DNA of 64,000 nucleotides from Salinimicrobium sp963739625 (GTDB lineage Bacteria; Bacteroidota; Bacteroidia; Flavobacteriales; Flavobacteriaceae), in contig CAVUAU010000017.1 in NCBI GenBank assembly GCA_963739625.1, positions 1 to 64,000 on the forward strand, in the 5' to 3' direction. A model generated the notes under the pieces. That model had not been told where the DNA came from, ran no database searches, and saw only the letters and a program-made list of their open reading frames with translations. Shown here piece after piece: positions 43,304 to 53,310 of this stretch (position 1 is the first letter of the stretch; the number at the start of each line of letters is the position of its first letter). Made by a program: the position numbers and the translations under genes.

Positions 43304-45118
43304 ATGAGCACAGAAACAGAAAACAAAGAAAAGGATCTTTTAAGGGGCGGACAGTTCCTGGTGAAAGAAACCGATGCCGAAAACATTTTTACTCCCGAAG
43401 ATTTTTCTGAGGAGCAAAAAATGATGCGCGACTCGGTAAAGGAATTCGTGGATCGAGAGATTTGGCCGAAAAAAGAGGAGTTCGAAAAGAAGAATTACGA
43501 GCTTACCGAAGAATTGATGAAAAAGGCCGGAGAAATGGGCTTTTTGGGAGTTTCTGTTCCCGAAGAATATGACGGGCTGGGAATGGGCTTCGTGACCACT
43601 ATGTTGGTTGTGGATTATATTTCGGGTGCGACAGGTTCTTTTTCGACCGCTTTTGGAGCTCATTCCGGGATTGGAACTTTGCCAATCACGCTTTATGGAA
43701 CCGAAGAGCAGAAGAAAAAATATCTTCCGAAGCTCGCCACCGGAGAGTGGTTTGGCGCTTATGCTTTAACAGAACCGGGAGCCGGTAGTGATGCCAATTC
43801 AGGAAAGACAAAAGCTGTACTTTCAGAAGACGGCAAGTACTACAAGATCACGGGACAAAAAATGTGGATCTCCAATGCGGGCTTCTGCAACATGATGATC
43901 GTTTTCGCGCGTATTGAAGACGACAAGAACATCACCGGTTTTATTGTGGAATACGATCCAGAAAATGGTATTTCTCTGGGAGAAGAAGAAAAGAAATTGG
44001 GAATTCACTCCTCCTCTACCCGCCAGGTATTCTTTAACGACACTAAGGTTCCTGTGGAGAACATGCTTTCTGAAAGGGGCAACGGCTTTAAAATTGCCAT
44101 GAACGCGTTGAACGTGGGACGTATCAAACTTGCCGGCGCCTGTCTTGATGCCCAAAGGCGTTCTATTACAACCGCAGTGAACTATGCCAATGAAAGGGTG
44201 CAGTTTGGTACTCCTATCGCCAGTTTTGGAGCTATAAAATCCAAACTTGCAGAGATTGCTACTTCGGCTTACGTCGGGGAATCTGCTTCTTACCGTGCTG
44301 CAAAAGATATCGAAGATCGCATTGCCATTCGCCAGGAGCAGGGAGCTTCTCACCAGGAGGCCGAGCTTAAAGGCGTGGAAGAATACGCGATCGAATGTTC
44401 TATTCTTAAGGTTGCTGTTTCTGAAGATCTTCAACATTGTACAGATGAAGGTATACAGATCTATGGCGGAATGGGCTTCTCGGCCGATGCTCCAATGGAA
44501 TCAGCATGGAGAGATGCACGTATTACCCGAATTTATGAGGGAACAAATGAGATCAACCGCATGCTCTGCGTGGGCATGTTGGTCAAAAAAGCCATGAAGG
44601 GCCATGTGGATCTCTTAGGCCCCGCCACTAAAGTTGGAGAAGAGCTTACCGGAATTCCTTCTTTTGACAAGCCCGATTATTCTGAGCTTCTTGCTGAAGA
44701 AAAGGAAATGGTAGCCAAATTGAAAAAGGTGTTCCTTATGGTTGCCGGTAGCGCAGTTCAAAAATATGGACCTCAGCTGGAAGACCACCAGCAGCTTCTT
44801 TTAGCTTCTGCTGATATTCTTATCGAAATATACATGGCCGAATCTGCCATTTTAAGGACCGAAAAGAACGCTAAACGTTTTGGCGAAGAAGCACAAAAAG
44901 AGCAGATCGCAATGGCGAAACTGTACCTGTACCATGCTGTAGATCTCATCAACCAGAGGGCCAAAGAAGGAATTGTTTCCTTCGCCGAAGGTGACGAGCA
45001 GCGTATGATGCTCATGGGACTTAAACGTTTCACTAAATATGAAAATCAGCCGAATGTGGTTGAGTTGAGAAATACGATAGCTAAGAAAGTTATTGAGGAG
45101 AATAAATATCCTTTCTAA
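43304..45118 (+). CDS. acyl-CoA dehydrogenase (long/very-long-chain type)
   Basis: 604 residues, longer than the usual 380 because of a C-terminal helical extension as in ACAD9/VLCAD. FAD-binding motifs: WFGAYALTEPGAGSDANSGK, KMWISNAGFCNMMIVFARIE and GFSADAPMESAWRDARITRI followed by YEGTNEINRMLCVGM. The catalytic base is likely the Glu of YEGTNE or an equivalent position. It catalyses the first beta-oxidation step. It is the last gene of the operon, followed by a strong terminator. Confidence 0.94.
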   Translation: MSTETENKEKDLLRGGQFLVKETDAENIFTPEDFSEEQKMMRDSVKEFVDREIWPKKEEFEKKNYELTEELMKKAGEMGFLGVSVPEEYDGLGMGFVTTMLVVDYISGATGSFSTAFGAHSGIGTLPITLYGTEEQKKKYLPKLATGEWFGAYALTEPGAGSDANSGKTKAVLSEDGKYYKITGQKMWISNAGFCNMMIVFARIEDDKNITGFIVEYDPENGISLGEEEKKLGIHSSSTRQVFFNDTKVPVENMLSERGNGFKIAMNALNVGRIKLAGACLDAQRRSITTAVNYANERVQFGTPIASFGAIKSKLAEIATSAYVGESASYRAAKDIEDRIAIRQEQGASHQEAELKGVEEYAIECSILKVAVSEDLQHCTDEGIQIYGGMGFSADAPMESAWRDARITRIYEGTNEINRMLCVGMLVKKAMKGHVDLLGPATKVGEELTGIPSFDKPDYSELLAEEKEMVAKLKKVFLMVAGSAVQKYGPQLEDHQQLLLASADILIEIYMAESAILRTEKNAKRFGEEAQKEQIAMAKLYLYHAVDLINQRAKEGIVSFAEGDEQRMMLMGLKRFTKYENQPNVVELRNTIAKKVIEENKYPF

Positions 45119-45146
45119 TATTAATTTGCATCTTTTAAATCTGACG

Positions 45147-45172
45147 GGCCGCCTTTGGGCGGCCTTTTTTTT
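45147..45172 (+). terminator. intrinsic terminator of the beta-oxidation operon
   Basis: GGCCGCC and GGCGGCC arms around TTTG, followed by eight T. Confidence 0.9.
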
Positions 45173-45240
45173 AGAATACATTAACACTTAAAGCCTTTAA
45201 CATTTTATAGCTTTCAGAAGAACCCTCAAAAACCTCACTT

Positions 45241-46305
45241 TTGGAACCTATTACCCGTTACGTTCTCCTTACCCTTGGAATCCTTCTGGTAGCGTATTTT
45301 CTCCTGTTCTTTCTTCTGAAAAAGCTTGGGAAGGATCCCAATAACATTCTACCACATAACATCGCCGGTCGCATTAAAGTGCCGTTGATCATCTTGTTCT
45401 TGGCCGTGGGAATTCAGGCCGGCATCATCAACCGGGAGTTAATCACCGGGGAGAGGACTATCGACCTTTTTCAGCAAATTCGGTCTATCCTGCTCATCAT
45501 CGCTTTTACATGGTTTCTTATTGTGAGTTTAAGGATTGCAAAAAATCAATTTTTAAAACGCTTTGATGTTTCCGAAAAGAACAACCTGCGGGCGCGAAAG
45601 GTGTATACCCAGTTCAATATCATCGAGAGGATCGCCATTTTTATAATTGTTCTCGTCGCTATAGGTCTTGTTCTAGTCACCTTTGACGGGATACAGGAAA
45701 TTGGAGTAAGTATTTTGACTTCCGCAGGAATTGCGGGGATCATCCTGGGACTTTCGGCACAAAAGGTTATTGGCGCTATTCTCGCAGGAATCCAGATTGC
45801 CATTGCTCAACCCATTCGTATTGATGATGTAGTGATAGTTGAAGGGGAATGGGGTCGCGTGGAGGAGATCAAACTTACTTATGTGGTTGTAAAGATCTGG
45901 GATAAAAGAAGGTTAGTACTTCCTACCACTTATTTCATTGAAACCCCTTTTCAAAACTGGACCCGCACCTCATCAGACATTCTTGGGACCGTCTATATCT
46001 ACACCGACTATAATTTTCCTATCGAAGCTTTGCGCACAGAATTCACCCGCCTGCTTGAATCAACCGCTTTATGGGATGGTGAAGTCAACGTGATACAGGT
46101 CACCGATGTCACAGAAAGAACTATGCAGTTAAGGGCGCTCATGAGCGCTCACGATGCATCTATTGCCTGGGAGCTGCGGGTTTACATCAGGGAAAACCTG
46201 CTCAAGTTTATCAAGGAAAATTACCCGGACAGTCTGCCGCAAACCCGGGTCTTTCTTAAAGAAAATCATCCTCCTGAAGAAGGGCCTTCAAACCCTCTTC
46301 CGTAG
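45241..46305 (+). CDS. mechanosensitive ion channel, MscS family
   Basis: 354 residues from TTG 45241 (no nearby ATG in frame). About four membrane helices precede the pore helix and beta domain: VSILTSAGIAGIILGLSAQK, VIGAILAGIQIAIAQPIRID and DVVIVEGEWGRVEEIKLTYV followed by PTTYFIETPFQNWTR. It opens under membrane tension to release solutes on osmotic downshock. Next to GH15 and OtsAB it fits an osmoadaptation block. Its last 50 bases overlap the 3' end of the convergent GH15 gene, so its C-terminal tail (NHPPEEGPSNPLP) is coded opposite that gene. Confidence 0.9.
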   Translation: MEPITRYVLLTLGILLVAYFLLFFLLKKLGKDPNNILPHNIAGRIKVPLIILFLAVGIQAGIINRELITGERTIDLFQQIRSILLIIAFTWFLIVSLRIAKNQFLKRFDVSEKNNLRARKVYTQFNIIERIAIFIIVLVAIGLVLVTFDGIQEIGVSILTSAGIAGIILGLSAQKVIGAILAGIQIAIAQPIRIDDVVIVEGEWGRVEEIKLTYVVVKIWDKRRLVLPTTYFIETPFQNWTRTSSDILGTVYIYTDYNFPIEALRTEFTRLLESTALWDGEVNVIQVTDVTERTMQLRALMSAHDASIAWELRVYIRENLLKFIKENYPDSLPQTRVFLKENHPPEEGPSNPLP

Positions 46306-48072
46306 CAAAACCCTGAGAAAAATTCATGGCTGTTTCAATAAGAGCGAGGTGCGAATAGGCCTGAGGAAAATTTCCCAACAGCCTTTTTGACTCAAAATCC
46401 AGATCTTCACTGAAAAGCCCCAGGTGATTACTGTAAGACAATAACTCGTCAAACATCTTGATCGCCTTTTCCTTTTCCCCAATTTTATAGAGGCTGTTGA
46501 TGAACCAGAAAGAGCAAATAGTGAAAGAAGAAGACGGGGTACCAAAGTCATCTTTATTCTTGTAGCGGAATAGGAGGCCGTTATAACAAAGCTCCCTCTC
46601 GGTTGCCTTGACCGTACTCACGTATCTTGGATCTTTAGCTTTAATGAAACCATAAGATTCCATCAACAGGGTCGAGGCATCAAGATCTGAAGAACCGTAA
46701 GATTGTGTGTATGCCTGCATCTCCTCATTCCAGCCATGTTCATAGATATCGTCATAGATCTCCTGTCTCAGGTTTTTCCAGTCTTCAGAATTGATTCCAT
46801 TCCTAAGGATCTCCCCTATCTTCACAGCCCGGTCTACAGCCACCCAGCAAAGCAGTTTTGAAAAGGTAAAGTGTCGCTCCTCGGTCCTGAATTCCCAAAT
46901 CCCCTTATCCGGCTGCTTCCAATGCTCTTCGACAATACGAACAATTCCGCGGACGATGGTCCACAGTTCCTCACTGTTTTCCAGGGTTGTTTCAAACTGC
47001 AGAAATTGTTGATAGATCACCTCCATCAAAATTCCGTAGATATCATTTTGCTTCTGAATATACGCGGCGTTTCCTATCCGTACCGGTTTTGAGCCCTTGT
47101 AGCCATCAAGGTGGTCTAAAATGTGTTCTGTGAGCTCCTTTTTCCCATCAATGCTGTACATGATCTGCAACTTCTCATCCTTGTCGGGTATAATGTCAAT
47201 AATGAACTGCAGAAAATTATGTGCAGATTCCCTGTGTCCCAGTCCTGCCATGATCTTGATCACCATTGAGGCATCTCTTATCCAGCAGAAACGGTAATCC
47301 CAGTTGCGCACTTCTCCTATAGTCTCGGGAAGCGAAGTAGTAGCCGCTGCCAGCACTGCACCGGACTTTTCAAAGGTCAGCGCTTTCAACACCAGGGCGC
47401 TGCGGGTGATCTCTGCGTCATAAACGGGAAATTTAGTAGTTTCTTCACTCCAGTTCATCCAATAGGTCTTGGTGCGCTGAAACTTCAGGTATGCTCTTTC
47501 CAGGCTTTGTTCACGCAGCTTCTCGTGATAACCCATCAGGAAATAAGCATTTCCCGTTAGTGTCATCTCCTCACCATTCAAAACATCGTCAAGTCCAAGA
47601 TTGGTGTAAAGATACAGCGAGTCATATTTTCCCTCTTTTGTAAAGCTTTTGAGATAGAAACGGTGATTTTCTGTATAGGTCTTTTCACGCGCGTAATCCA
47701 GTTTAGGATCATACTTCACCCTTATCTTAGGCTGTCCTTTGAGGATGTAAATAAACCGAATTACATCGGGTGGGGTATAAAAGGAGCCGTTCTCTTCACG
47801 ATAGCGCGGCATAAAATCTATGACCTGAAAGGCGGATCAACGCTTGAGAATGAAGTACACAAAATATTGGTTTTCCAAAGGTATTTTTGGGAGGTACTAT
47901 AGCTATCATCAACCTGAATAGAAAAACTACCTCCTTTTTTCTCATCAATTAATTTTGCAAAGACCGAAGCAGAATTAAAACTTGGTAAACAACACCATTC
48001 TATCGCCCCTTCACGTGACACCAAAGCCGCACTTTTGCAGTTCCCTATTATGCCGTAATCCAAAGTATCCAT
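46256..48072 (-). pseudogene. GH15 family glycoside hydrolase (glucoamylase/trehalase-like), single-base frameshift
   Basis: About 605 residues once one missing base at 47831-47832 is allowed for. The N-terminal frame (48072 on) is MDTLDYGIIGNCKSAALVSR, then EGAIEWCCLPSFNSASVFAK and on to FSSVDPP. After the shift FQVIDFMPRYREENGSFY continues in the other frame, with the (alpha/alpha)6 barrel: VRNWDYRFCWIRDASMVIKI (first catalytic region) and IGEKEKAIKMFDELLSYSNH then GLFSEDLD (second Glu). GH15 enzymes of this N-domain type hydrolyse alpha-glucosides; several are trehalases. Divergent from otsAB by 93 bases, which supports a trehalose role. As written neither frame is complete. Confidence 0.87.
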
Positions 48073-48165
48073 AGTCTTAAAGTTCTTTTAAAGGAGTAGT
48101 CTCCCTCTCTAAATTTTCGGAAATTTATGGAAAATGGATTACATACAACCCGCTGAAAATTTATT

Positions 48166-50379
48166 ATGGGCAAAACAATAATTATTTCCAATCGCCTACC
48201 CCTACAGATAAATATTAATGATGATGAACTAGAAGTTACTCCCAGCGTGGGAGGGCTCGCCACAGGTCTCAAATCCTTTCATGAGGAAGGAGACAGTATT
48301 TGGATTGGCTGGACCGGTCTGGCCGAGGAAGATATCCCTGAAGACCTGCTGCCCGAAGTTTCAAAAAAGGCAAAACAGCAGGATTGTATCGCGGTATCTC
48401 TTACCACAGATGAGATAGATAAATTTTACTATGGGTTTAGCAATAGAACCATCTGGCCGCTCTTTCATTATTTTATGGAGTATACAGAGTTTCATCCGGA
48501 TCACTGGGATGCATACTTACAGGTCAATCAAAAATATGCCGATGCTGTGGTCAATCATCTTGATGATGGAGATACGGTGTGGGTACACGACTACCAGCTC
48601 CTGCTCCTGCCCGAGATGATTAGGAAAAAACGTCCTAATGTTACAATTGGGTTTTTCAATCACATTCCTTTTCCGTCCTATGAAGTTTTCAGGACTTTGC
48701 CATGGCGGGAGGAAATCCTGAGAGGTATGTTAGGGGCAGATCTTATTGGGTTTCACACCTATGATTATGAAAGACACTTCTTAAGATCTGTAAGCCGTAT
48801 TTGCAGGTATGACATCAATTTTAATTCGGTCAACCTTGGAAACAGGATCGTAAAATCTGATTCCTTTCCTATGGGAATCGACTATAACAAATTCAGGAAT
48901 GCGGCCCTCGAGCATCGTAGCCAACCCAGGAGTGAGAATACAGATATTCAGAAAAAGCTGGACTATCACAAATACGTCACCCGCAACACAAAACTCATCC
49001 TGTCTATTGACCGGCTTGACTACACCAAGGGCATCGCCAACAGGATAAGGGCCTTTGGATATTTTCTGGAGAAGTATCCGGAGTATCAGGAAAAAGTACG
49101 GCTCATCATGCTGGCTGTGCCATCACGTACAAATGTTCCGCAGTATCAATTGCTGAAGAAAGAGATTGACGAACTGGTGGGCCGTATTAATGGACAGTTC
49201 GCAACTGTGAACTGGACACCCATCTGGTATTTTTATAGATCAATGCCCTTTGAAAACCTCATCGATCTCTACAGCTCAAGCGACGTTGCCCTTATAACAC
49301 CTACCCGCGACGGCATGAACCTGGTTGCCAAGGAATATATAGCTACCCGTACCGAGAACACAGGAGTTTTGATTCTTAGTGAAATGGCCGGGGCGGCACA
49401 TGAACTCAACGAAGCCCTCATCATCAATCCAAATAATTTTGAGCAAATCGTAGACAGCATTAAACAGGCCCTGGAGATGCCAGAGGAGGAGCAAAAGAGA
49501 AGGAATAAAGTTATGCAACGGAGATTAAAGCGCTACAGCGTGGAAAAATGGGCTCAAGATTTTATGAAAAACCTGGAGGAAACCAAGAATACCCGAAAAG
49601 CTTTTAAAACGATAGAGCTTACACAGAATATCAAAAAAGACCTTTTTGAGAAGTATAATTCGGCACAGCGCCGCATCCTTTACCTGGATTATGACGGCAC
49701 CCTCATCAATTTCGTTGATAAACCCGAAGATGCAAAACCAGATGAAAATCTCAAGGCCCTCATTAAGCGATTAGCTGAACAGGAAAATACGCGGGTGGTG
49801 TTAATTAGCGGGCGTGACAAGGAAACTCTTGGCAAATGGTGGAAAGATGTGCCGGTGGAGCTCATCTCTGAACATGGAGTATGGCTGCGGCCTGTAAATG
49901 AGAAGTGGGAGCTCTCAGAGAATCTCAACAACAGCTGGATGAAGACCATTAGACCTGTACTGGAAACCTTTGTGGACAGAACCCCGGGAACTTTTATAGA
50001 GGAAAAGAATTTTTCTCTGGCATGGCATTTTAGGAAAGCTAACCCTGAACTTGGGGAGGTGAGGGCAAACGAACTTTCCACTGTCCTTAGAGATATGATC
50101 TCCAACCACGGTTTAAGTGTGCTACAGGGAAACAAGGTGCTCGAGATTAAGAACAGCGGAGTGAATAAAGGCAAGGCCGCCAACAAACGCCTCACCGAAA
50201 AATACGATTTCATCTTCGCCATTGGGGACGATTGGACAGATGAATACCTTTTTACCGAACTCCCCGATTATGCTACCACCGTAAAAGTAGGTATGAACAA
50301 AACCGATGCAAAATACTTTATAGATAACGTAGCACAAGTGAGGGAACTTCTTGAAGGTTTTGTCAATTTAACTCATTGA
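48166..50379 (+). CDS. bifunctional trehalose-6-phosphate synthase/phosphatase
   Basis: 737 residues. Residues 1-470 are OtsA (GT20): IISNRLPLQI, GGLATGLKSFHEEGDSIWIG, VWVHDYQLLLLPEMIRKKRP, RLDYTKGIANRIRAFGYFLE and TPTRDGMNLVAKEYIATR. From about 500 it is OtsB, a HAD phosphatase with nucleophile DYDGTLINF, RVVLISGRDKETLGKWW and FAIGDDWTDEYLF. It makes trehalose from UDP-glucose and glucose 6-P in two steps on one chain. The N-terminal glycine loop is intact. Osmotic or desiccation protection is the expected role; the GH15 opposite may degrade the product. Confidence 0.95.
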   Translation: MGKTIIISNRLPLQININDDELEVTPSVGGLATGLKSFHEEGDSIWIGWTGLAEEDIPEDLLPEVSKKAKQQDCIAVSLTTDEIDKFYYGFSNRTIWPLFHYFMEYTEFHPDHWDAYLQVNQKYADAVVNHLDDGDTVWVHDYQLLLLPEMIRKKRPNVTIGFFNHIPFPSYEVFRTLPWREEILRGMLGADLIGFHTYDYERHFLRSVSRICRYDINFNSVNLGNRIVKSDSFPMGIDYNKFRNAALEHRSQPRSENTDIQKKLDYHKYVTRNTKLILSIDRLDYTKGIANRIRAFGYFLEKYPEYQEKVRLIMLAVPSRTNVPQYQLLKKEIDELVGRINGQFATVNWTPIWYFYRSMPFENLIDLYSSSDVALITPTRDGMNLVAKEYIATRTENTGVLILSEMAGAAHELNEALIINPNNFEQIVDSIKQALEMPEEEQKRRNKVMQRRLKRYSVEKWAQDFMKNLEETKNTRKAFKTIELTQNIKKDLFEKYNSAQRRILYLDYDGTLINFVDKPEDAKPDENLKALIKRLAEQENTRVVLISGRDKETLGKWWKDVPVELISEHGVWLRPVNEKWELSENLNNSWMKTIRPVLETFVDRTPGTFIEEKNFSLAWHFRKANPELGEVRANELSTVLRDMISNHGLSVLQGNKVLEIKNSGVNKGKAANKRLTEKYDFIFAIGDDWTDEYLFTELPDYATTVKVGMNKTDAKYFIDNVAQVRELLEGFVNLTH

Positions 50380-50475
50380 ATATTTCACCTAAAAACTGTT
50401 AAAACGCAATAAATACAGGCTAAATTTTAAAGCAACCTTAACTAAGAGTCCCCTTACAGGGCGCCAAATTTGAAG

Positions 50476-50493
50476 TATCTTAGACCTAAGATA
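50476..50493. promoter_or_regulatory. 18-bp inverted repeat upstream of the YtxH gene
   Basis: TATCTTAGACCTAAGATA: 8-base perfect arms with an AC centre, 33 bases before the YtxH ATG. This could be an operator or overlap the promoter. Related TTTAG/CTAAA pairs are seen before the lipid kinase, the acidic membrane protein and SOD genes. Confidence 0.5.
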
Positions 50494-50525
50494 TAATTAA
50501 TAGTTAACCCAAAAAAAAATCAACG

Positions 50526-50792
50526 ATGAAAGCAGGAAAAATATTGGTTGGAATACTTTCTGGAGCTGCTATTGGAGCCGCCGCCGGAATGCTCTTCGCT
50601 CCTAAAAAAGGAAAAGATACACGTAAACAAATTGCGAGTAAAAGCAATGAGTATATGTATGACACCAAGAGCAAATTCAACGATCTTACCGATAATCTAT
50701 CCCATAAGTACGATTCGGTGAAATCAAAAATGAGAGGAAAATCGCATAAAGTTGCTGCAAAGATGGATGGTGATGACAAGATCATCTACTAA
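50526..50792 (+). CDS. YtxH domain protein
   Basis: 88 residues: one N-terminal membrane helix with small residues (ILVGILSGAAIGAAAGMLFA) and the PKKGKDTRKQI motif, then an amphipathic charged helix (TKSKFNDLTDNLSHKYDSVK). YtxH proteins are general-stress-induced in Firmicutes and widespread in Bacteroidota. The molecular role is unknown. It is monocistronic with its own terminator and an 18-bp palindrome upstream, next to the trehalose genes. Confidence 0.88.
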   Translation: MKAGKILVGILSGAAIGAAAGMLFAPKKGKDTRKQIASKSNEYMYDTKSKFNDLTDNLSHKYDSVKSKMRGKSHKVAAKMDGDDKIIY

Positions 50793-50813
50793 AACTTTCC
50801 AGTGAAAGACTTC

Positions 50814-50841
50814 AAAAAGCTGCTTTTTAGCAGCTTTTTTT
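50814..50841 (+). terminator. intrinsic terminator after the YtxH gene
   Basis: Arms AAAAGCTGC and GCAGCTTTT with TTTTTA loop and a final T-run. Confidence 0.8.
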
Positions 50842-50877
50842 ATGTTTTTTATTACATTGGGAACTCATTAAAACCCC

Positions 50878-52248
50878 ATGATTAACATGTTCAAAAAATT
50901 ACTTTTTTCGGCCCTCTTATTCTCAGGATTTGCTGCCTCTGCTCAGGAACAGGCGCCGCCACAAGTCGACCTGCGAATGTATGATATTATTGATGCCGTC
51001 TCGGCCGACAGTATAGAAGCAGATATTCGTAAACTAGTCAATTTTGGCACCCGAAATACCTTTAGTGACACAGTCTCCAACACCCGCGGAATTGGAGCTG
51101 CACGCAGGTTCATAAAATCTGAATTTGAAAAGGTTTCCAGCCAGTGTAATAATTGCCTTGATGTTTTCTATCAAAAGGAATTTGTCACAAAAGAAGGCAA
51201 TGATCGCGTGCCCAAAGATGCCTGGGTGGTGAATGTAGCTGCCGTTCAAAAGGGAAAAAAGCACCCGAACCGTTACATTATCATGAGCGGTGATATCGAC
51301 TCCCGTGCGAGCAATACTATGGATTTCACTACAGATGCCCCGGGAGCGAATGACAATGCCAGCGGGATGGCTGGAGTAATGGAAGCTGCAAGGGTGCTGT
51401 CAAAGTATGACTTTGATAACAGTATTGTTTATCTGGGACTCTCGGGAGAAGAGCAGGGACTTTTTGGCGGCCAAAGCTTTGCGAAAATGGCAAAGGAAAA
51501 AGGATGGGAGATCATAGGAGTACTCAACAATGATATGATTGGCAACATTGAAGGTGTTGACGGGGTGATAGATAACCGCACTTTCAGGATCTTTTCTGAA
51601 CCAGTACCTCCTACAGAAACTGAAAGAGAACGAATGCTGAGAAGATATTATGGCGGTGAAGTCGACGGAATTTCGAGGCAGCTCGCAAGATATATTCACA
51701 AAACCACGGAAACATATATGCCCGAAATGAACCCGATGATGGTTTATCGCCTGGACAGGTTTGGCCGCGGCGGTCATCATCGTTCTTTTAACGATCTTGG
51801 CTTTGCAGGAGTTCGTATAATGGAAGCTCATGAAAACTACAACAGGCAGCACCAGGACGTAAGAACAGAAAATGGAATTCAATATGGTGATGTAATTGAA
51901 GGTGTAAATTTTGATTATGCAAAAAAACTCACCGCTGTCAATGCGATCAATTTGGCCGGCCTCGCCTGGGCACCGCCTGCACCCCAAGAAGTGGCAATAG
52001 GTGGTGTTGTTGAAGCTTCGGCTAAACTGCGATGGAAAAAAGTAGGTGGCAACGATGTTGCAGGTTACAAAATCTACTGGCGTGACACCACAAATCCGCA
52101 GTGGCAATATTCCAGATATATTGGTGATGTTGATCACTACACCCTCGACGGAATTGTGATCGATAATTACTTTTTTGGTGTAGCTACCGTGGGTAAGAAC
52201 GGGAACGAAAGTTTGGTGGTTTTTCCCTCCCAGACCTTTCGAGAATAG
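50878..52248 (+). CDS. exported M28 family metallopeptidase
   Basis: 456 residues with a signal peptide (FKKLLFSALLFSGFAASAQ). The M28 core has YIIMSGDIDSRASNTMDF, DAPGANDNASGMAGVMEAAR with the bridging Asp, and YLGLSGEEQGLFGGQSFAKM with the catalytic Glu pair; a later His is in GGHHRSFNDLGFAGVRIMEA. The first metal ligand, normally His in SGHxDS, is Asp138 here. A C-terminal fibronectin-III-like domain follows (SAKLRWKKVGGNDVAGYKIY, WRDTTNPQWQYSRYIG). It probably cleaves N-terminal amino acids in the periplasm or outside. ATG 50878 or 50887 may be the start. Confidence 0.88.
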   Translation: MINMFKKLLFSALLFSGFAASAQEQAPPQVDLRMYDIIDAVSADSIEADIRKLVNFGTRNTFSDTVSNTRGIGAARRFIKSEFEKVSSQCNNCLDVFYQKEFVTKEGNDRVPKDAWVVNVAAVQKGKKHPNRYIIMSGDIDSRASNTMDFTTDAPGANDNASGMAGVMEAARVLSKYDFDNSIVYLGLSGEEQGLFGGQSFAKMAKEKGWEIIGVLNNDMIGNIEGVDGVIDNRTFRIFSEPVPPTETERERMLRRYYGGEVDGISRQLARYIHKTTETYMPEMNPMMVYRLDRFGRGGHHRSFNDLGFAGVRIMEAHENYNRQHQDVRTENGIQYGDVIEGVNFDYAKKLTAVNAINLAGLAWAPPAPQEVAIGGVVEASAKLRWKKVGGNDVAGYKIYWRDTTNPQWQYSRYIGDVDHYTLDGIVIDNYFFGVATVGKNGNESLVVFPSQTFRE

Positions 52249-52272
52249 AAAACTTCCGAAGAAAAAATTTAG

Positions 52273-52301
52273 ATAGGGATCACACGATCCCTATTTTTTT
52301 T
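52273..52301 (+). terminator. terminator between M28 peptidase and App1 genes
   Basis: ATAGGGATC/GATCCCTAT arms around ACAC then eight T on the plus strand. The App1 stop codon (52280-52282) lies within the left arm and loop, so convergent transcripts share it. Confidence 0.8.
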
Positions 52302-53245
52302 GAATGTGCGATCGCTTTTCCGCTTTCGGCAAAATAACAGGTTGCCACCCCCATGTCCTCGATGTTGGCGAGCACCTTGATGGTCGAAGATTTTTGTCTC
52401 CTGGAGGTTTGTCTAATGTAAACGGCTTTTATGTTTTGGGGAAAAACCTTACAAACTCTTTCATATAGATTTGGATCCTGCTGTGAATCGTCACCCATCA
52501 GGACATATTGCAACTTTGGATTAAAAGAGATGATATCCTTGATCTTGATAAACTTATGATCATGACCACCCCTTCCTGTAAAAAGGAAATCGGCCAGCCC
52601 GGTTTTGATCTTTTTAAGTTTGATCACTCCTTTGGGCAGCTCGTGCATACGGGTAAGCTGCAAGATAAATTGATATAGATTCCATTCACTGCTCGAAACG
52701 TAGAAAAAGGAGTTGAATTTTCCCTTATCCTCCTGCCCTGCCCTACTCAAAGCCTGGTAATGTGGGACCACATCTGTAAAAACTTCCCGTTTATTGATGT
52801 TTTGGGTGAGCACCACATAAAGCTTTTTAAAAAAATTACTTGTGTGAGAGATCAGGAAGGTATCATCTATATCTGAGATTATTCCCAATTTACTTTTGAA
52901 AGGTTTAAGCAATTCCCCCTGTTCAATAATTCCGTTACCATTTTGTTCACAGGAAATAGAATACTTGTGCCACCCGCTTTCCAAAAATTGATTGAACGGA
53001 ATGGAAAACCTAAAGTAGCCGTCATCAAGGGTTTTGGTATGCACGACAAGATCCTTAAACTTCAGGGTCACTTTTATGTTCGCAATAGGTTTTATCGTAA
53101 ACATTTTTATCACAGATTTTGCGTGCCGGTAGCCGCGCCTGTCGATCTCATACTTGTCGGGTGCCCAGGAATTAAAAACATGTCCAAAGACAATTAACTC
53201 CTGGTCATTTACATATCCCCTGTATAATTTTATATCCAGTTTCAT
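52280..53245 (-). CDS. App1-like phosphatase (DUF2183)
   Basis: 321 residues. The N-terminal half is a beta-sandwich; the C-terminal half has the DUF2183 HAD-like motifs: KLGIISDIDDTFLISHT with the DxDxT nucleophile (near residue 145), FYVSSSEWNLYQFILQ and YVLMGDDSQQDPNLYERVCK. Yeast App1 is a phosphatidate phosphatase, and bacterial relatives are presumed lipid or small-molecule phosphatases. It is divergent from a diacylglycerol-kinase-like gene 65 bases away, which makes phosphatidate/diacylglycerol cycling a reasonable inference. Confidence 0.88.
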   Translation of the reverse strand: MKLDIKLYRGYVNDQELIVFGHVFNSWAPDKYEIDRRGYRHAKSVIKMFTIKPIANIKVTLKFKDLVVHTKTLDDGYFRFSIPFNQFLESGWHKYSISCEQNGNGIIEQGELLKPFKSKLGIISDIDDTFLISHTSNFFKKLYVVLTQNINKREVFTDVVPHYQALSRAGQEDKGKFNSFFYVSSSEWNLYQFILQLTRMHELPKGVIKLKKIKTGLADFLFTGRGGHDHKFIKIKDIISFNPKLQYVLMGDDSQQDPNLYERVCKVFPQNIKAVYIRQTSRRQKSSTIKVLANIEDMGVATCYFAESGKAIAHSKKIGIV

Positions 53246-53310
53246 ATTTTGATTTCATTAACTGAGTATCCCTTCCAAAATACTTAATTTTAGGCATAAG
53301 CTAAAGCAGA

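Noticed and set aside
51400..52137. 245-codon ORF antisense to the M28 peptidase
   Set aside because: Shadow of the real frame; Cys/His-rich random composition.
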